This document shows, piece after piece, positions 11,436 through 21,817 of a DNA stretch of 64,000 bases. The DNA lies in assembly GCA_030374805.1 (NCBI GenBank), contig JARGSG010000006.1, positions 372,001 through 436,000 on the forward strand, given 5' to 3'. Under the pieces are notes generated by a model. It was not told the origin of the DNA. It did no database searches and saw only the letters and a program-made list of their open reading frames with translations. Positions within the stretch are counted from its first letter, which is position 1; each line of letters starts with the position of its first letter. The position numbers were made by a program, and so were the translations under genes. The DNA is from Gracilaria gracilis (Eukaryota > Rhodophyta > Florideophyceae > Gracilariales > Gracilariaceae).

Positions 11436-12575
11436 TCAGAAGGCAGCACACTGTCCTGAGGCCGTCAATGTAACAGTGTTGTCGGAGCCAACGGGAGCCG
11501 GATTGTTATCGACGCATCCTAGTTCGACGAAAGTGTTGTCAGTTATCGAAACACCCCCCGTATTCACGGAAATCGATGCTACGCCAACATTGTTGTTGGA
11601 CACCGTCACGTCATCGTTCTCGATGATTTCCACAGAAAGTTCAGTATTCATCGAGAACACAACAGGGCCCGTATTGCCCTTCACCGACACGCCTTCGTTG
11701 GCAAACTTGGAGTTGGTGACCGATATCGCTGCTGACCCCTCAATTCCCACGTCGCCTGCTACCGTGGAATCTGATAAGGAAATGCTTCCAGTCACTCCAC
11801 CTAGCCCGACATCACTATCTGCCTCGATCATAGTGAGGGTTACGGAACCAGTCAAACTTGAGATGCCAATGTCACTCAACATCGCTGACGTGATGACAAT
11901 GTCGCCGGTCTGTTCCACGACAGACAAATCTCCGCCCGTGAAGCTCGCTCCCACCAACCTCACGTCCCCTGTTCCCTTCTCTACTACGATTCCTCCACTG
12001 ATGGATGACATGGGACATGAAGCTGACTCTTCAGCAGAAAGATCTCCGGTGCGTTCTACGATTTCAACGGAGCCTGTAATGTTGGCGTCACACAGTATCA
12101 CGTTTCCACTACCCAACTTGGCTGAGATTCCCCCAACGGTTCCGCTAGTTACGGTTACAACTCCAGAATTTTCGTTCAATACGGAAAGCACCGTTCCTTC
12201 GACATCAACGGACCCAGAATCCTTGAGTGAAACTTTTCCCAGGACGGCGTCCGTGCCCACTAGCACAACACTAGAAGGAGAAGCTTCAGAGGATACATCA
12301 CCGGAAACGGTAGTGGTTCCTAACAAACTGATGTCACCGGATGATGCAGCTAGGACACTTCCAAAGATCTGAGTGGCGCCTGTGGTTGTAAGTGATCCTC
12401 CATTAATAATCTCGACGGACCCTGTGATGGTAGCTCCGTTAACAGAACATGCAATTCCATCTACCAAAAGGTTATCGGATACGGTGCCTGTGACTGTCCC
12501 CATACATGGAACTTGAGCGAGCGCCAGCGAAGCCAAAAGTAAAGAAGAGATTATTGCGTGCGAGATTCGAATCAT
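11436..12575 (-). CDS. Secreted repetitive beta-solenoid-like protein
   Basis: An intact 379-codon gene without introns, ATG at 12573-12575. Residues 1-20 (M-I-R-I-S-H..., hydrophobic L/A/S core, cut near A-L-A-Q) form a clear signal peptide, so the product is exported. The mature part is low in charge, rich in G, S, T and V, and built of about 20-residue repeats of the type G-(S/D)-(V/I)-x-(V/I)-x-x-x-(S/T)-G, the pattern of a right-handed beta-helix. Cysteines sit in a pair near the N-terminus and in C-P and C-V-D contexts further on, with one near the C-terminus. No catalytic motif is seen. A structural cell-wall, matrix or adhesin role is an inference; bacterial polymer-forming proteins look similar by convergence. 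The opposite strand is also open but is a shadow. Confidence 0.75.
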   Translation of the reverse strand: MIRISHAIISSLLLASLALAQVPCMGTVTGTVSDNLLVDGIACSVNGATITGSVEIINGGSLTTTGATQIFGSVLAASSGDISLLGTTTVSGDVSSEASPSSVVLVGTDAVLGKVSLKDSGSVDVEGTVLSVLNENSGVVTVTSGTVGGISAKLGSGNVILCDANITGSVEIVERTGDLSAEESASCPMSSISGGIVVEKGTGDVRLVGASFTGGDLSVVEQTGDIVITSAMLSDIGISSLTGSVTLTMIEADSDVGLGGVTGSISLSDSTVAGDVGIEGSAAISVTNSKFANEGVSVKGNTGPVVFSMNTELSVEIIENDDVTVSNNNVGVASISVNTGGVSITDNTFVELGCVDNNPAPVGSDNTVTLTASGQCAAF

Positions 12576-13982
12576 TCTGAGAAGTTAACTGGTTCATATA
12601 TCTCTTCTTTCCACAAGCTTCCTTGGTGTTCTTCGAAGAAGATTCGTCGGAGTTGGATAGGATTAGAATCTGAGCTCATGATCGGGGTGTTCGGAAGGCA
12701 CTGCTTTTACGTTGGGCAAAAGCTTTGGGCAAAAGCTCTGGGCAGGGAAGCCCCGGATACTCTGTTCCAGAGAAATGAAGGTGATTTGACGTGTCCATCA
12801 TATGTTTCTTATGGAACAAGTTTGTGAATTGACATTCTATTGCCATCGTGCTAATGTGTTTCGGTTGATTGGGACAAAACTGATCAGAGATGCATATAGA
12901 AATAGTTGTCGTCGTCCAGAAGAACAAGAGATAATTTGGATGAAAAGCTTCTTTGTTGCATATAGATGACATATGAGGACGATTTTGAATTCATGAATTT
13001 AAGTTGTGGTTACAATGTTCTTGAATGGGTTGCCAGGCGCCAGGCTAATTGTCTACGTCAACGAGCTCGCATGGGACCTGGGAAATGAGGGATGCGAGTT
13101 TCTCCGCGTCTCTTCGAAGAAGTGATGAGGGGCTGCGATGGGGGGTGTTTAGTGCAGCTTTATTTTCATATTTGAAGCTGAGGCCGATGAGGGGTGAGGG
13201 CTAAAGACTTACACAAAGTGTTTTCATATGACAAAACGTTCGTGGGACAAGGATCTGTAATAATATTATATGGACGGTTGATCGCAGATTCATTTTTGAG
13301 GCGATGAGAGCGGGGTGAACCAATGGCTTTCGCTCTTCGATTCTCACGACTGTAGAATACTCTTGCGACTGGCTCTCAAGACCGAACATATCACGCCGAA
13401 AGGGGTCTTGGTCGCCGTGCGTCTGTGGTCAAAAGATTGCCTGGCTCCATTGATATGATGACGTCAGCCAAAATAACAAGATATTTTAGATGAAGCGAGG
13501 CTTTTGAATTTGAGACCCTCTGGGTGCAACTACGAAGAAAACTGCAGACTAACATGACATTGTTCCCTTTGATAAGCGAGATGGAATGAAGTTCACAGCG
13601 ATGTCGTTGTATCTAGAAGAACTGGGTTGTGGATGTAATGAATAAACAGCTCGTTCGATTATCAGGAAGTGGTATCTAAAAGAGTTTGAGAGCTATCTAT
13701 CTAAGGGTAGTCAGTCTTCTACTCCAGTTGGTACCAGAGCCAAGCGCTACACTCATTTTCAATTCAATTGGTACGCAAGTGTTTCTGGGCGGGTGTAATT
13801 GCACGCGCGTGGCGGCCACGTGCCGATCTCGCGCACGTTGGCGCGCCGCAGATCGCGCCAATCAGCGCGCGGCTGGCGCGCACAGTAGGCGCCGTCGTGC
13901 GCCCCAACTCGACCGCCGCATTTGACATTTGAGCGGTCGGCAGCAGCACGGAACAGAGCCGAATTCGCGCAGCTGTTCTCAT
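12576..13982. other. intergenic region upstream of two divergent host genes
   Basis: About 1.4 kb between the divergent beta-solenoid and PWWP genes; both promoters should lie here. Composition changes sharply near 13790, from AT-rich to very GC- and CpG-rich (GCGCGC runs at 13800-13910), like a CpG-island promoter for the PWWP gene. A short direct repeat, TTGGGCAAAAGCT, occurs twice at about 12711-12740. No gene recognised. Confidence 0.5.
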
Positions 13983-15998
13983 ATGGTAGTCGGCTCCCCC
14001 CCGCCACACCCGAGAGCATCTCCCTCCATCCGCCGCCTCACACCGCCGCTGCCGCTGCCGCCGTCGCCGCCTTCTCCGTCGCGCGCCATGTGCACGTCGC
14101 TCGCCGCGCTACGCTTCCGCCCAGGCGACCTGGTGCTATGCCGCTACCTCAACTACCCCGTGTGGCCGGCGCGCATCGCGCTGAGCCACCAGCGCAGCGC
14201 GTGCAACAGCTTCGTCAGCCAGCGGCGCACGCGCCGCGGCGACGCCGCCGTGCTGGCGTACTGGGTGGTGTTCACGGCCGAGAGCGTGGGCGGTTGGGTA
14301 CGCGCCGACTGCGTGCTGCCATATCACCCCGCGTACACCGCCGCCATGCGCGCGCCGCCGCGCGCCGCGCCCGTGTTCCGCGAGCGTCGCCGCGCGCTGG
14401 CGCTCGCGCGCCGCGAGTTTGCGCGCGGACGCTCGCGCTTTTCGTTTTGTGAGACGGACTTGCACCTGCTGCGGCAGCTGTGCGCCATGCCCATCGACGA
14501 CTTTGTCGATGTCAGGGGCGGAGACTCGGACGCTGAGTGTGAGCGTCGCGTCAGCGACCATACGGCCGCCGCGGACGAGCAAGGGGGGCGGCGTGATTCG
14601 GGCGACAAGCGCGCTTCTTTGTGCGCTCGTTTGCGCGCTCGTGCGCTCCCGCGCCGTTCGGCCGCTATGCAGTTGAGGTCGCGCCAGCCTAAGCGTGAGT
14701 TGCGCCCGCACTCTGCTCGTGTGCTGCGCACCAAATCCGCCAAGCTTGCAGACATGGAGGAGGAGGAGGAAGAGCAACACGCTGCAACTTTTGTACAGCA
14801 GTCGTTGCATGCTCCTTTGAAACCACCTCCCAAACAGCCGGTTTCCAACGCTGCCCATCACCAAACTGTGGCACATGCAGAGTGTTTTGAAGAACGACAA
14901 CGCGAAGTACACACAAACATCCAGTGTCTTGGCGCAGAGGAACGCCAAATGCACGAAAACAACCAGTGTCTTGGCGCAGGGGAACGCCAAATGCACGAAA
15001 ACAACCAGTGTCTTGGCGCAGGGGAACGCCAAATGCACGAAAACAACCAGTGTCTTGGCGCAGAGGAACGCCAAATGCACGCAGACAACCAGTGTCTTGG
15101 CGCAGAGGGACGCCAAATACAAACAAACGAGTATCTTGCTTCGGAGGAACGTCAAATACGAACAAACGAGTGTCTTGGTTCGGAGGAACGCCATATGCAA
15201 ACAAACGAGTGTCCTGGTTCGGAGGAACGCCAAATACGTACAGACGACTGTAATGGCGCGGATGAAGCAGAAATACACCCAGAGGAGCTCGAACCGCAGC
15301 AGCACATATCCATGCAACCCGAACCGCCCCCAAAACCACCGCGGCGCAAGAAGCGTGGCCGTCCTCCAAAGAAAGCTCTGCGTGTCTCCCAGCACCACCC
15401 GGTACAAGTACATTCTAGAATCGTCAAGAAGGAGCCCGTAGAGACACCGGTGGCCGCTCATAAACGGGATCCCATGGTTGCCTTGACTCACGTACCGCTT
15501 CATATGTCCGCCGAACGACAATTTAAAAGAAAGAAGCGCGCAACGCCCCGCAAGATTGTCGCGCCACAACAAACCGTGCCGCCAGAGACCACAGACCCCA
15601 TGACACAGATGATTGAGCGCATGCAGAGAAGGATCACGAGGCAAGAGAAACAGATCGTGCTTTTGTCTCAGCAGCTCAAGGCTAGGGAAGCGGCACAGGA
15701 CTCCGCTATGGGTCATGGTTATCTGCCCTCCATTGCGATGCTTTCTCGCACATTGGATCCAGAAGCAGTCAAGGCACAGGGCGAAAAGGTGAACCAAAAA
15801 GCCGTCTGCTTCCAAACAACGCTTGCTCAGTACGTTGTTCTGATGGAGAACGCGAGCAAAGCAAGAAAGGACGTGGAGCGCGCTTGGAAGCACCTGGCGG
15901 AGGAGGGACGCTGCGCGGAAGAGCATGCCATGCAGGTGGAGCTTTTCCTGTCCAAGCTAACGCCTCTCACAGAATTCGTGCGCTCGGTGAGAATGTAG
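13983..15998 (+). CDS. PWWP-domain protein with AT-hook, internal repeats and coiled coil
   Basis: Intact, intronless, 671 residues from ATG 13983. ATG 14088 has the better context (purine at -3) and starts 18 residues before the PWWP domain, so it may be the true start. The PWWP domain (L-V-L-C-R-Y-L-N-Y-P-V-W-P-A-R-I, about 14127-14330) binds methylated-histone nucleosomes in other proteins. Then come basic segments, an E-rich stretch (about 14754-14778), 14- and 13-residue repeats (14925-15248), an AT-hook-like K-R-G-R-P-P-K-K (about 15350-15376), a coiled coil (about 15600-15690) and a helical C-terminus (15720-15998). PWWP plus AT-hook suggests a nuclear chromatin reader; partners are unknown. 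The first 700 bases are extremely GC-rich and the 3' half much less so. The long minus-strand frame here is a compositional shadow. Confidence 0.8.
   Translation: MVVGSPPPHPRASPSIRRLTPPLPLPPSPPSPSRAMCTSLAALRFRPGDLVLCRYLNYPVWPARIALSHQRSACNSFVSQRRTRRGDAAVLAYWVVFTAESVGGWVRADCVLPYHPAYTAAMRAPPRAAPVFRERRRALALARREFARGRSRFSFCETDLHLLRQLCAMPIDDFVDVRGGDSDAECERRVSDHTAAADEQGGRRDSGDKRASLCARLRARALPRRSAAMQLRSRQPKRELRPHSARVLRTKSAKLADMEEEEEEQHAATFVQQSLHAPLKPPPKQPVSNAAHHQTVAHAECFEERQREVHTNIQCLGAEERQMHENNQCLGAGERQMHENNQCLGAGERQMHENNQCLGAEERQMHADNQCLGAEGRQIQTNEYLASEERQIRTNECLGSEERHMQTNECPGSEERQIRTDDCNGADEAEIHPEELEPQQHISMQPEPPPKPPRRKKRGRPPKKALRVSQHHPVQVHSRIVKKEPVETPVAAHKRDPMVALTHVPLHMSAERQFKRKKRATPRKIVAPQQTVPPETTDPMTQMIERMQRRITRQEKQIVLLSQQLKAREAAQDSAMGHGYLPSIAMLSRTLDPEAVKAQGEKVNQKAVCFQTTLAQYVVLMENASKARKDVERAWKHLAEEGRCAEEHAMQVELFLSKLTPLTEFVRSVRM
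14925..15248 (+). repeat. in-frame tandem repeat, 42/39-bp units
   Basis: Four 42-bp units start at 14925, 14967, 15009 and 15051 (C-L-G-A-(E/G)-E-R-Q-M-H-x-x-N-Q), followed by four 39-bp units from 15093 (consensus C-L-G-S-E-E-R-Q-I-x-T-N-E). Degenerate units flank both sides. The first four are nearly identical and the later ones diverged, suggesting recent expansion at the 5' side. All lengths are multiples of three, keeping the PWWP gene in frame. Confidence 0.9.
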
Positions 15999-18957
15999 CT
16001 TGCAGCTACTTGGTAGCTGCAAGCAACGGGCGGCTTCACAAGCAACATCCATCTGGTGTTTCAAAATGGTTGCCATTGCCATGCAGCCTCATTTTTGTTC
16101 ATCCGTTGTTGTTTGGTTGCTCGATCGGAAAGTGGTGACCTTTCCGCAATGAGAAGGCTGCTCTGCACAAATATTAATGCAGCAAGGTCAACCTCAAGAC
16201 CGATGGTGTTGACTCTCTCATGACTTGTACGGCTTCATATGCAGCCATCGACTAACGTTGTACACTACATTTGATTGTTCCATGGCCACCACGTTGCGTT
16301 CCGCTGTCTCTACATCGTGTAGAAGCATCGCTGTTGGTAACACGAGTTATGTACGCAAGAACCTGTCAATTAGACGCTGTGCATATGATGAAGAGCGCAT
16401 CAAGGGGATCAGCTCGACGGCGTGCGCATTATCCTTTTCTTGGGTTCGTTCGAATTGGTTGAAGTGTGATGTAATCTACTAGAAAGAAAAAGACTATTCT
16501 ATTCAAGTATGGTGAGCGGCTTGGAAGCAAGACAGCATATGCTTCTTTCTGTGGGCTCGCTGTGAAGAAGCTGCTGTGAAGCGTCATTGAGGTGGCTGAT
16601 GACGATTTTGGGCTCAAGCTGGACAAAGATATGGAAATAGGACGAGAATCAGAACGATACCAGAGGGGGATCCCTATGATATGTTGAGTTCTGAATCAGT
16701 TGCACTGTTGGTGTAGCTGAGCTTGCGCTATTAGGCCACTAATAAGGGGGGCCCTAATAAGGGTTACGGTCGCCCAGTCAGTGACGCTGGCGGTCGAGAG
16801 ATCGTATCTCGCGATGCTTTGAATGCGCAGACACGCCACCGCTGCGGCAACACGACTTGCTGGACAAGCACGTGGCTGAATATCGCGCAACAACTCCTTG
16901 CTGGCGCCAAAGAATGTGGACTCGAGTCCTTACCTATTCGCCGTACTTGTCACACGTGTACAGCGGCCCCGAGTTGGTGCTCAACACCGGGATACGCACC
17001 AGCGGCCTCTTCCTCTTCTGTTGCTTTTTCTTCCTCTTCTGTCGCTTCTTCTTCCTCTTGTCGTTCTGGCGCTCCGCGCCACCGCCCTCCCCGGCGCCAC
17101 CGCCTTGCTCGACGCCACCGCTGTGCCCAGCGCCCCCGCCTTGCTCGGCGACAGCCTCATCCTTCCTGCCGCCACTCTCGCTATCGCCAGCGCATCCGCA
17201 CCGTTTAGCCAAACAGCTTGACATGTCGCCCTCCAACGCGCCACAGCGGACGTCAACTGCGTGTAGATACACAAGCTGTACACACGAGACCGCCCCATGG
17301 GTACTCATTCTTTTTATATTCGCGCAGCTTGTTAAGTACCCGTTTAGCACCGCAGCAAAGTGTGGCAACAACTGCCTCTGCCACCTTTCACACGCTTGCC
17401 GACCGCTCACGGTTTCAGCCTACACACGTCGCGTAGCGGCCCAGTTTCATTCCACGCTTCGGCGTCAGTCGCTGCTGTCAGAGACGTCGTTTCCAGCCCT
17501 TTGCTGGAAAGCTGTTCGAACGCGAACGTATGCGCTTGGAATCTCACAGTCACTACAGTCTTTATATATAAAATAACATGCAGCTGCATTTTCTCTCGCT
17601 GGTCCTCTTCTTCTTGCACAGCAATTAACCGGCGCCATCTCGCTCGACAGTTCTTCGCGGTGTCGATCCTGTCCTAGGGCAACGTATATACAGTACATCG
17701 GTTCGGATGTCAGACGTGTGGCGGTGGTTATGCAGACGAAGAGAACCTTCTCAAATGCAAACACGGCCCTCCTGGATACGCTTCTGCTTCTGATGCTAGA
17801 TCACATGATCAAATGTAACCCATGTCTAGCTTGCACAATTTCTCAAAGCGATAATCAATGGTTCAATGTAGACTAGACGCTTTCAGCGATCAATACATGT
17901 CGTTAGAACTTAGGATATGTTTGGCAGCTTCCGTACTTGAACATTTTCATTTTACTGTCACAGGAAGTTGCGATAGAGTATTCTTTCCACCATGAAGCCT
18001 TGGCAATTCCTAGAACCAAGTGTCTGTTTTCCTTTGTGTTCTGTTACAATCTAGGAATATGCAAAAAGAGATTCACTTTTTCAACCAACGCGTTAAATGA
18101 TGTCTTGAGCAAGAATTATCATTCAGTCAATGAATGAAAACATTGTGTATACATGAGAACAATATCACAATTTCAAAAACAATATATCCAATTACATTTA
18201 TAAAATAGTCACATGTCTTGGCGTATACTTATTTTGTGTTTTTTTGCAATGTATCCTTTACAAAAATGATAGCGAACCCATTAGCGCTAAAAAATAAATA
18301 CAAATGATAATTATATATAAAGTCTTGATATCCATAACATTTTCATACTTTATATCATCTTAAATTCTTGGGTTTCTGAATGTGCTTTTTTGAAACCGCC
18401 ACATCAATTGACCTAACTAAAATTATTAAATCACCATAACCGATGCCTCTTTTCTTATATTTTCCTACCAAATTTATCTTTCTGGCACAATATTTTTCAA
18501 TTCTATTAATTCAGACTATTTAAAATATTATTAAGTTTGGAAACATTTAGCAAAAAAAAGAAGATAACCAAAATCGTAGTCTTCTAAGTTAAGAAAACCA
18601 AAACATTTAAACAATGTAGTAAAAATATTTGCACCTTGGCTTTTGATCTAAAACACCACAAAAAGTTTAAACAGTGATGGGAAAAAATATTAAACTTCTG
18701 AAACTGTAAAACATTGGTTATAAATTTTAAAAAATATTGCAAGATTGGTATTTTCGCAGAGAACAGTTTTTACGGCAGTAACAGTCATAAACTAATGGCT
18801 CTTATCTGCTTAAAAACAAAAAAGCTTGCCAATTTTGGTAATCATCCAAACAACAAAAATATTACCTCCCGTCGTATAAACTTTTATCGTTTTCTCTCTT
18901 TCTCACTGGCAATTTGTGTCTACTGTATCACAATTCTACCAAAATATGGGCAGCTTT
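15999..18957. other. intergenic region, no confident gene
   Basis: 15999-17600 stays moderately GC-rich. It holds open frames on both strands over low-complexity TTCTTCCTCTTCT and proline-coding sequence at 17000-17180; these have no domain and are not called. From about 17800 to 18950 the sequence is very AT-rich with frequent stops in all frames. No RNA gene was recognised. Confidence 0.5.
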
Positions 18958-19486
18958 TTCAGTACAATGAGATCTTAATAATTTGGTTTCACGTGGGCCT
19001 ACTTGTGCGTCTCGCTGGCTGCACTCCACCTAATTGGTATTCTCTAATATCTAATATCTAATATCTAATATCTAATTTCTAATTTCTTATTTCTAATTTA
19101 GTTTAGCTTAGCATTGCTGACCCATGACATTAGGTCATGGGTGCAGCGGATGAAGTCATGCCCGCACGGGAGATCGGCGTCGGTGCACCTTGTATATATT
19201 GCAGTACACTTCGCCTTCCCCCTCGGGTATTGTAAAGTCAAGCACCACTAGGGCAGTAACTGTACCATCTTGGACACTTGCTACGCTATTACTATTCAGG
19301 TTTTACCGCGCGTCGACGTCTACTACCCTACACCTACAGGGTCTAGACTAGTTGCCCCGTCGTTTGCCCCTGCGGGTTTTAGATGCCTTATTACCATATT
19401 GGTTGTGTAATTTTCCCCTTTAGGTTGAGCCCTCGCGCGCTCCCTCTACCAGGCGGACTCCACATCTTATCGGTATTTGTACGACA
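18958..19486 (+). repeat. 5' LTR of Gypsy family II
   Basis: Homologous along its length to 29889-30396, ending ...TTTGTACGACA. It contains an expanded TCTAATA/TCTAATT array (about 19037-19100) absent from the 3' copy, a dyad with 8-base arms CCCATGAC/GTCATGGG at 19121-19141, and TTGTATATATTGC as a likely TATA box near 19190. Confidence 0.88.
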
Positions 19487-19489
19487 TTT

Positions 19490-19507
19490 TGGTCTCCGGA
19501 CTTAGAA
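19490..19507 (+). promoter_or_regulatory. primer-binding site, family II
   Basis: TGGTCTCCGGACTTAGAA begins three bases after the LTR end ACGACA. TGG complements a tRNA CCA end. It has the same layout as the family III site (TGGTCTCCCAACCTAGAA). Confidence 0.65.
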
Positions 19508-19633
19508 GTTTCTTGGTTTTTGTCGTACCTTTACTGGTGAACAGAAGAATTTCGAAAGGATTCCGGAAGTTCACACACCTATTTAGTTTCGTAGGAATGC
19601 TCGCGAAGCAATTGGATACCACTATTCGTCACT

Positions 19634-21797
19634 ATGGAAAGACCTACAAGGATTACTCGTGGCTCTAGCGCGCCACCTAGCCCTAAGGGTTCTGGTGTGG
19701 CTTTGGCCCCCAAAGCCATTCTAGATAATCCCGAGGAGCCGCTTCAGCAACCTCGGCCCGGAACCTCAAAGAATACCGGCACTCAGCCTTCGTTGACTCC
19801 TGAACCTATTAAGAAATTGCCGACAACGGTTGAGGACCTTTGGCCTCAATTGGGAGTTCGAGCGAAAGCTCTTTTTACCGCTACGGTTAATGAAGCTATG
19901 ACCTCTATTGACATGGACGCCGTTACCCGCTTGGTGGTTGATCGAGCCGTGCCTGAGCTCTCTCAGCGCATACTTAAATTGGTTGAAACATACCTCTTAA
20001 CGGGTGCCCGGGAGCATATCTACCGAGTGGTTCAAGACCTTTGGTTTTCTGAAGGAATGGAGGAAGCCAAAACCCTTGGGGTGAATATGGTTACTCGCAT
20101 ACCACAAGGGATCCCCGCATGTTCTTCCGCACCAATCAAGCCAATTCCAGCCGGTAGTGCGCACCTACAAGGTTTAAGGCAAGTTCAAGAGAGCCATATA
20201 GAGATGGGCCCCCGAGACGTGTACTTGCCACTCGTTGAAGGTAACGTTCGAGAGGACACCAAGATTGGTGGACCTGAAAACGATTCGTCTGACCCAGAAG
20301 AGGGGCGACGAAGAAGAAACCGCAAGGGTAAAGAAAGGAGGAGGAAGAAGGGAAATAGTCGCGGCTACGACTCTGACCCCGATTCCTCGAGCTCCGATGC
20401 CGATACTGGTTCATCGTCGGATGGTGACCGTAAAGGTAGACGCAAGAAGAAACCGAACAGGTTGGCGAAGAAGTCGTCAAAGAGAAACCGTAAAGGTAAG
20501 AAGAAACGGTACGAGTCGTCCGACTCGGATTCGGACACCGAAACAACCCTAGAGGTGCGTCAATCGCTGAATGATCTGTTCACCAAAGCGGTTGATTAGA
20601 GGTCATATCGGTTGAGAAACAGATCCTCTGCTTACACCCAAGAGGTTGCGCAGAAGATCACCAAGCACCATAAGAAGCTCAGCTTCCAGATGGGTGATAC
20701 TACCTTCACAGGTGATGATCCCATTGCGGTAATTGAGTTTCTGCAGAAGTTCAAGATTGCATGTGACCAAAATGGTTTTTCCGAAGGTGCTGCTATGTGG
20801 TTATTCCAGTTTTACCTTAAGGGGGCAAGCTTACCACATGCTGCAAGGCAGGCTTCGTGGAAATACCGTGGCGGTGGACGAAGAGGGAACAGAGATGTTA
20901 GAGACGTACCCAGAAGTGGTTAATTTCATGTTGGAAACTTACGCTACCGATGAGGTTATCCAAGAAGGTTATGCTGGGGCGCAGGCGTATTTCCAACGCT
21001 CAACCCAGACCGAAATGGAATTCTGGTTGGGCCTTTGGAATCTGGCCACCCGATGCGGTAATGTTTTTACCGCTAGTAGGTTAAAGTCGCTCTTTGCCGA
21101 CAATGTCGACAAAGCGATCCGTTCCCAGGTATGCAACTACCTGGCGAACAACCGTAAGGTGGACTATAATGGGCTTGCCCGTCATGCCCAGGGACTAGGC
21201 GACACTCTCCGTCACCGAAAGAAGCCCTCGGCGTCCCATATCTCAAAGGATAAACCGAAACGATCAGTATTGGAGCTAGAAGAAAGCATTACCTCAGAGG
21301 GTGATTCGCTCATTTGCGTACCAACAGGGCTGGCGGTTCATATAATGACTGCGCCGCAGGCTCAGTCACGAGCCACCTCCATTGGTAATTGGTTGTCGAC
21401 AGTACCACCAGCTTCGGTAAGGTCGCCACCAAGTGTGGTGAGCACTCAACAAACCTCAACGGGTGGCTTGCAAGTATTCTCGTATGCTACGGCACCGACC
21501 AATCCGATTGCCCGACCTACCTCTATTGCAATGCGTGATCCACAGAAAGGTGGATTGGTCTGTTGGCTCTGTTTATCGCCAGAACATCTGGCGAACAGAT
21601 GTGACATAATACCCCCAGGGGTGCGGGAACATCTGATCAGTGCCAGGCAGCAGAACCACCGTAACCTCTATGAATCTGGAAAGAGGGTACAAGCTCAACC
21701 ATCACCATCTCAGGTTCATCTCGTCGAGGAAACACCACTCGTGGAGAAGGACAGTCCCGCTCAGAAGAAGCAGGAAAACACCGAACGGTTAGCGTAG
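19634..21797 (+). pseudogene. gag: gag of Gypsy family II
   Basis: Starts at ATG 19634. The N-terminal 215 residues include a P/S/T-rich leader and a helical region; 20290-20560 encodes long K/R-rich and S/D-rich stretches resembling nuclear-localisation sequence. An in-frame TAG at 20597-20599 interrupts it; the same frame then encodes the capsid-like core (T-G-D-D-P-I-A-V-I-E-F-L, compare T-G-D-D-P-I-L-V-L-D-F-L in family I). A frameshift between about 20830 and 20900 moves the rest to another frame, ending at TAG 21795-21797. A CCHC zinc knuckle (C-W-L-C-L-S-P-E-H-L-A-N-R-C) is at about 21561-21602. Confidence 0.85.
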
Positions 21798-21817
21798 GGG
21801 CCACCCCTAACTGTGAA

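Noticed and set aside
11419-12372. 317-codon plus-strand open frame rich in S, T, P and V
   Set aside because: Exact antisense shadow of the beta-solenoid gene, which has a signal peptide and ordered repeats; the plus frame has neither.
14925-15248. Regularly spaced repeats resembling a CRISPR array
   Set aside because: Units abut without spacers and are in-frame coding repeats in a eukaryotic gene.
14136-15926. 596-codon minus-strand open frame and other long frames over the PWWP gene
   Set aside because: GC-rich sequence lacks stop codons on all frames; the PWWP domain and AT-hook are on the plus strand.
16857-17576. 239-codon plus frame and 158-codon minus frame (16934-17410)
   Set aside because: Both depend on a low-complexity TTC/CCG-rich stretch, show no domain and overlap each other.
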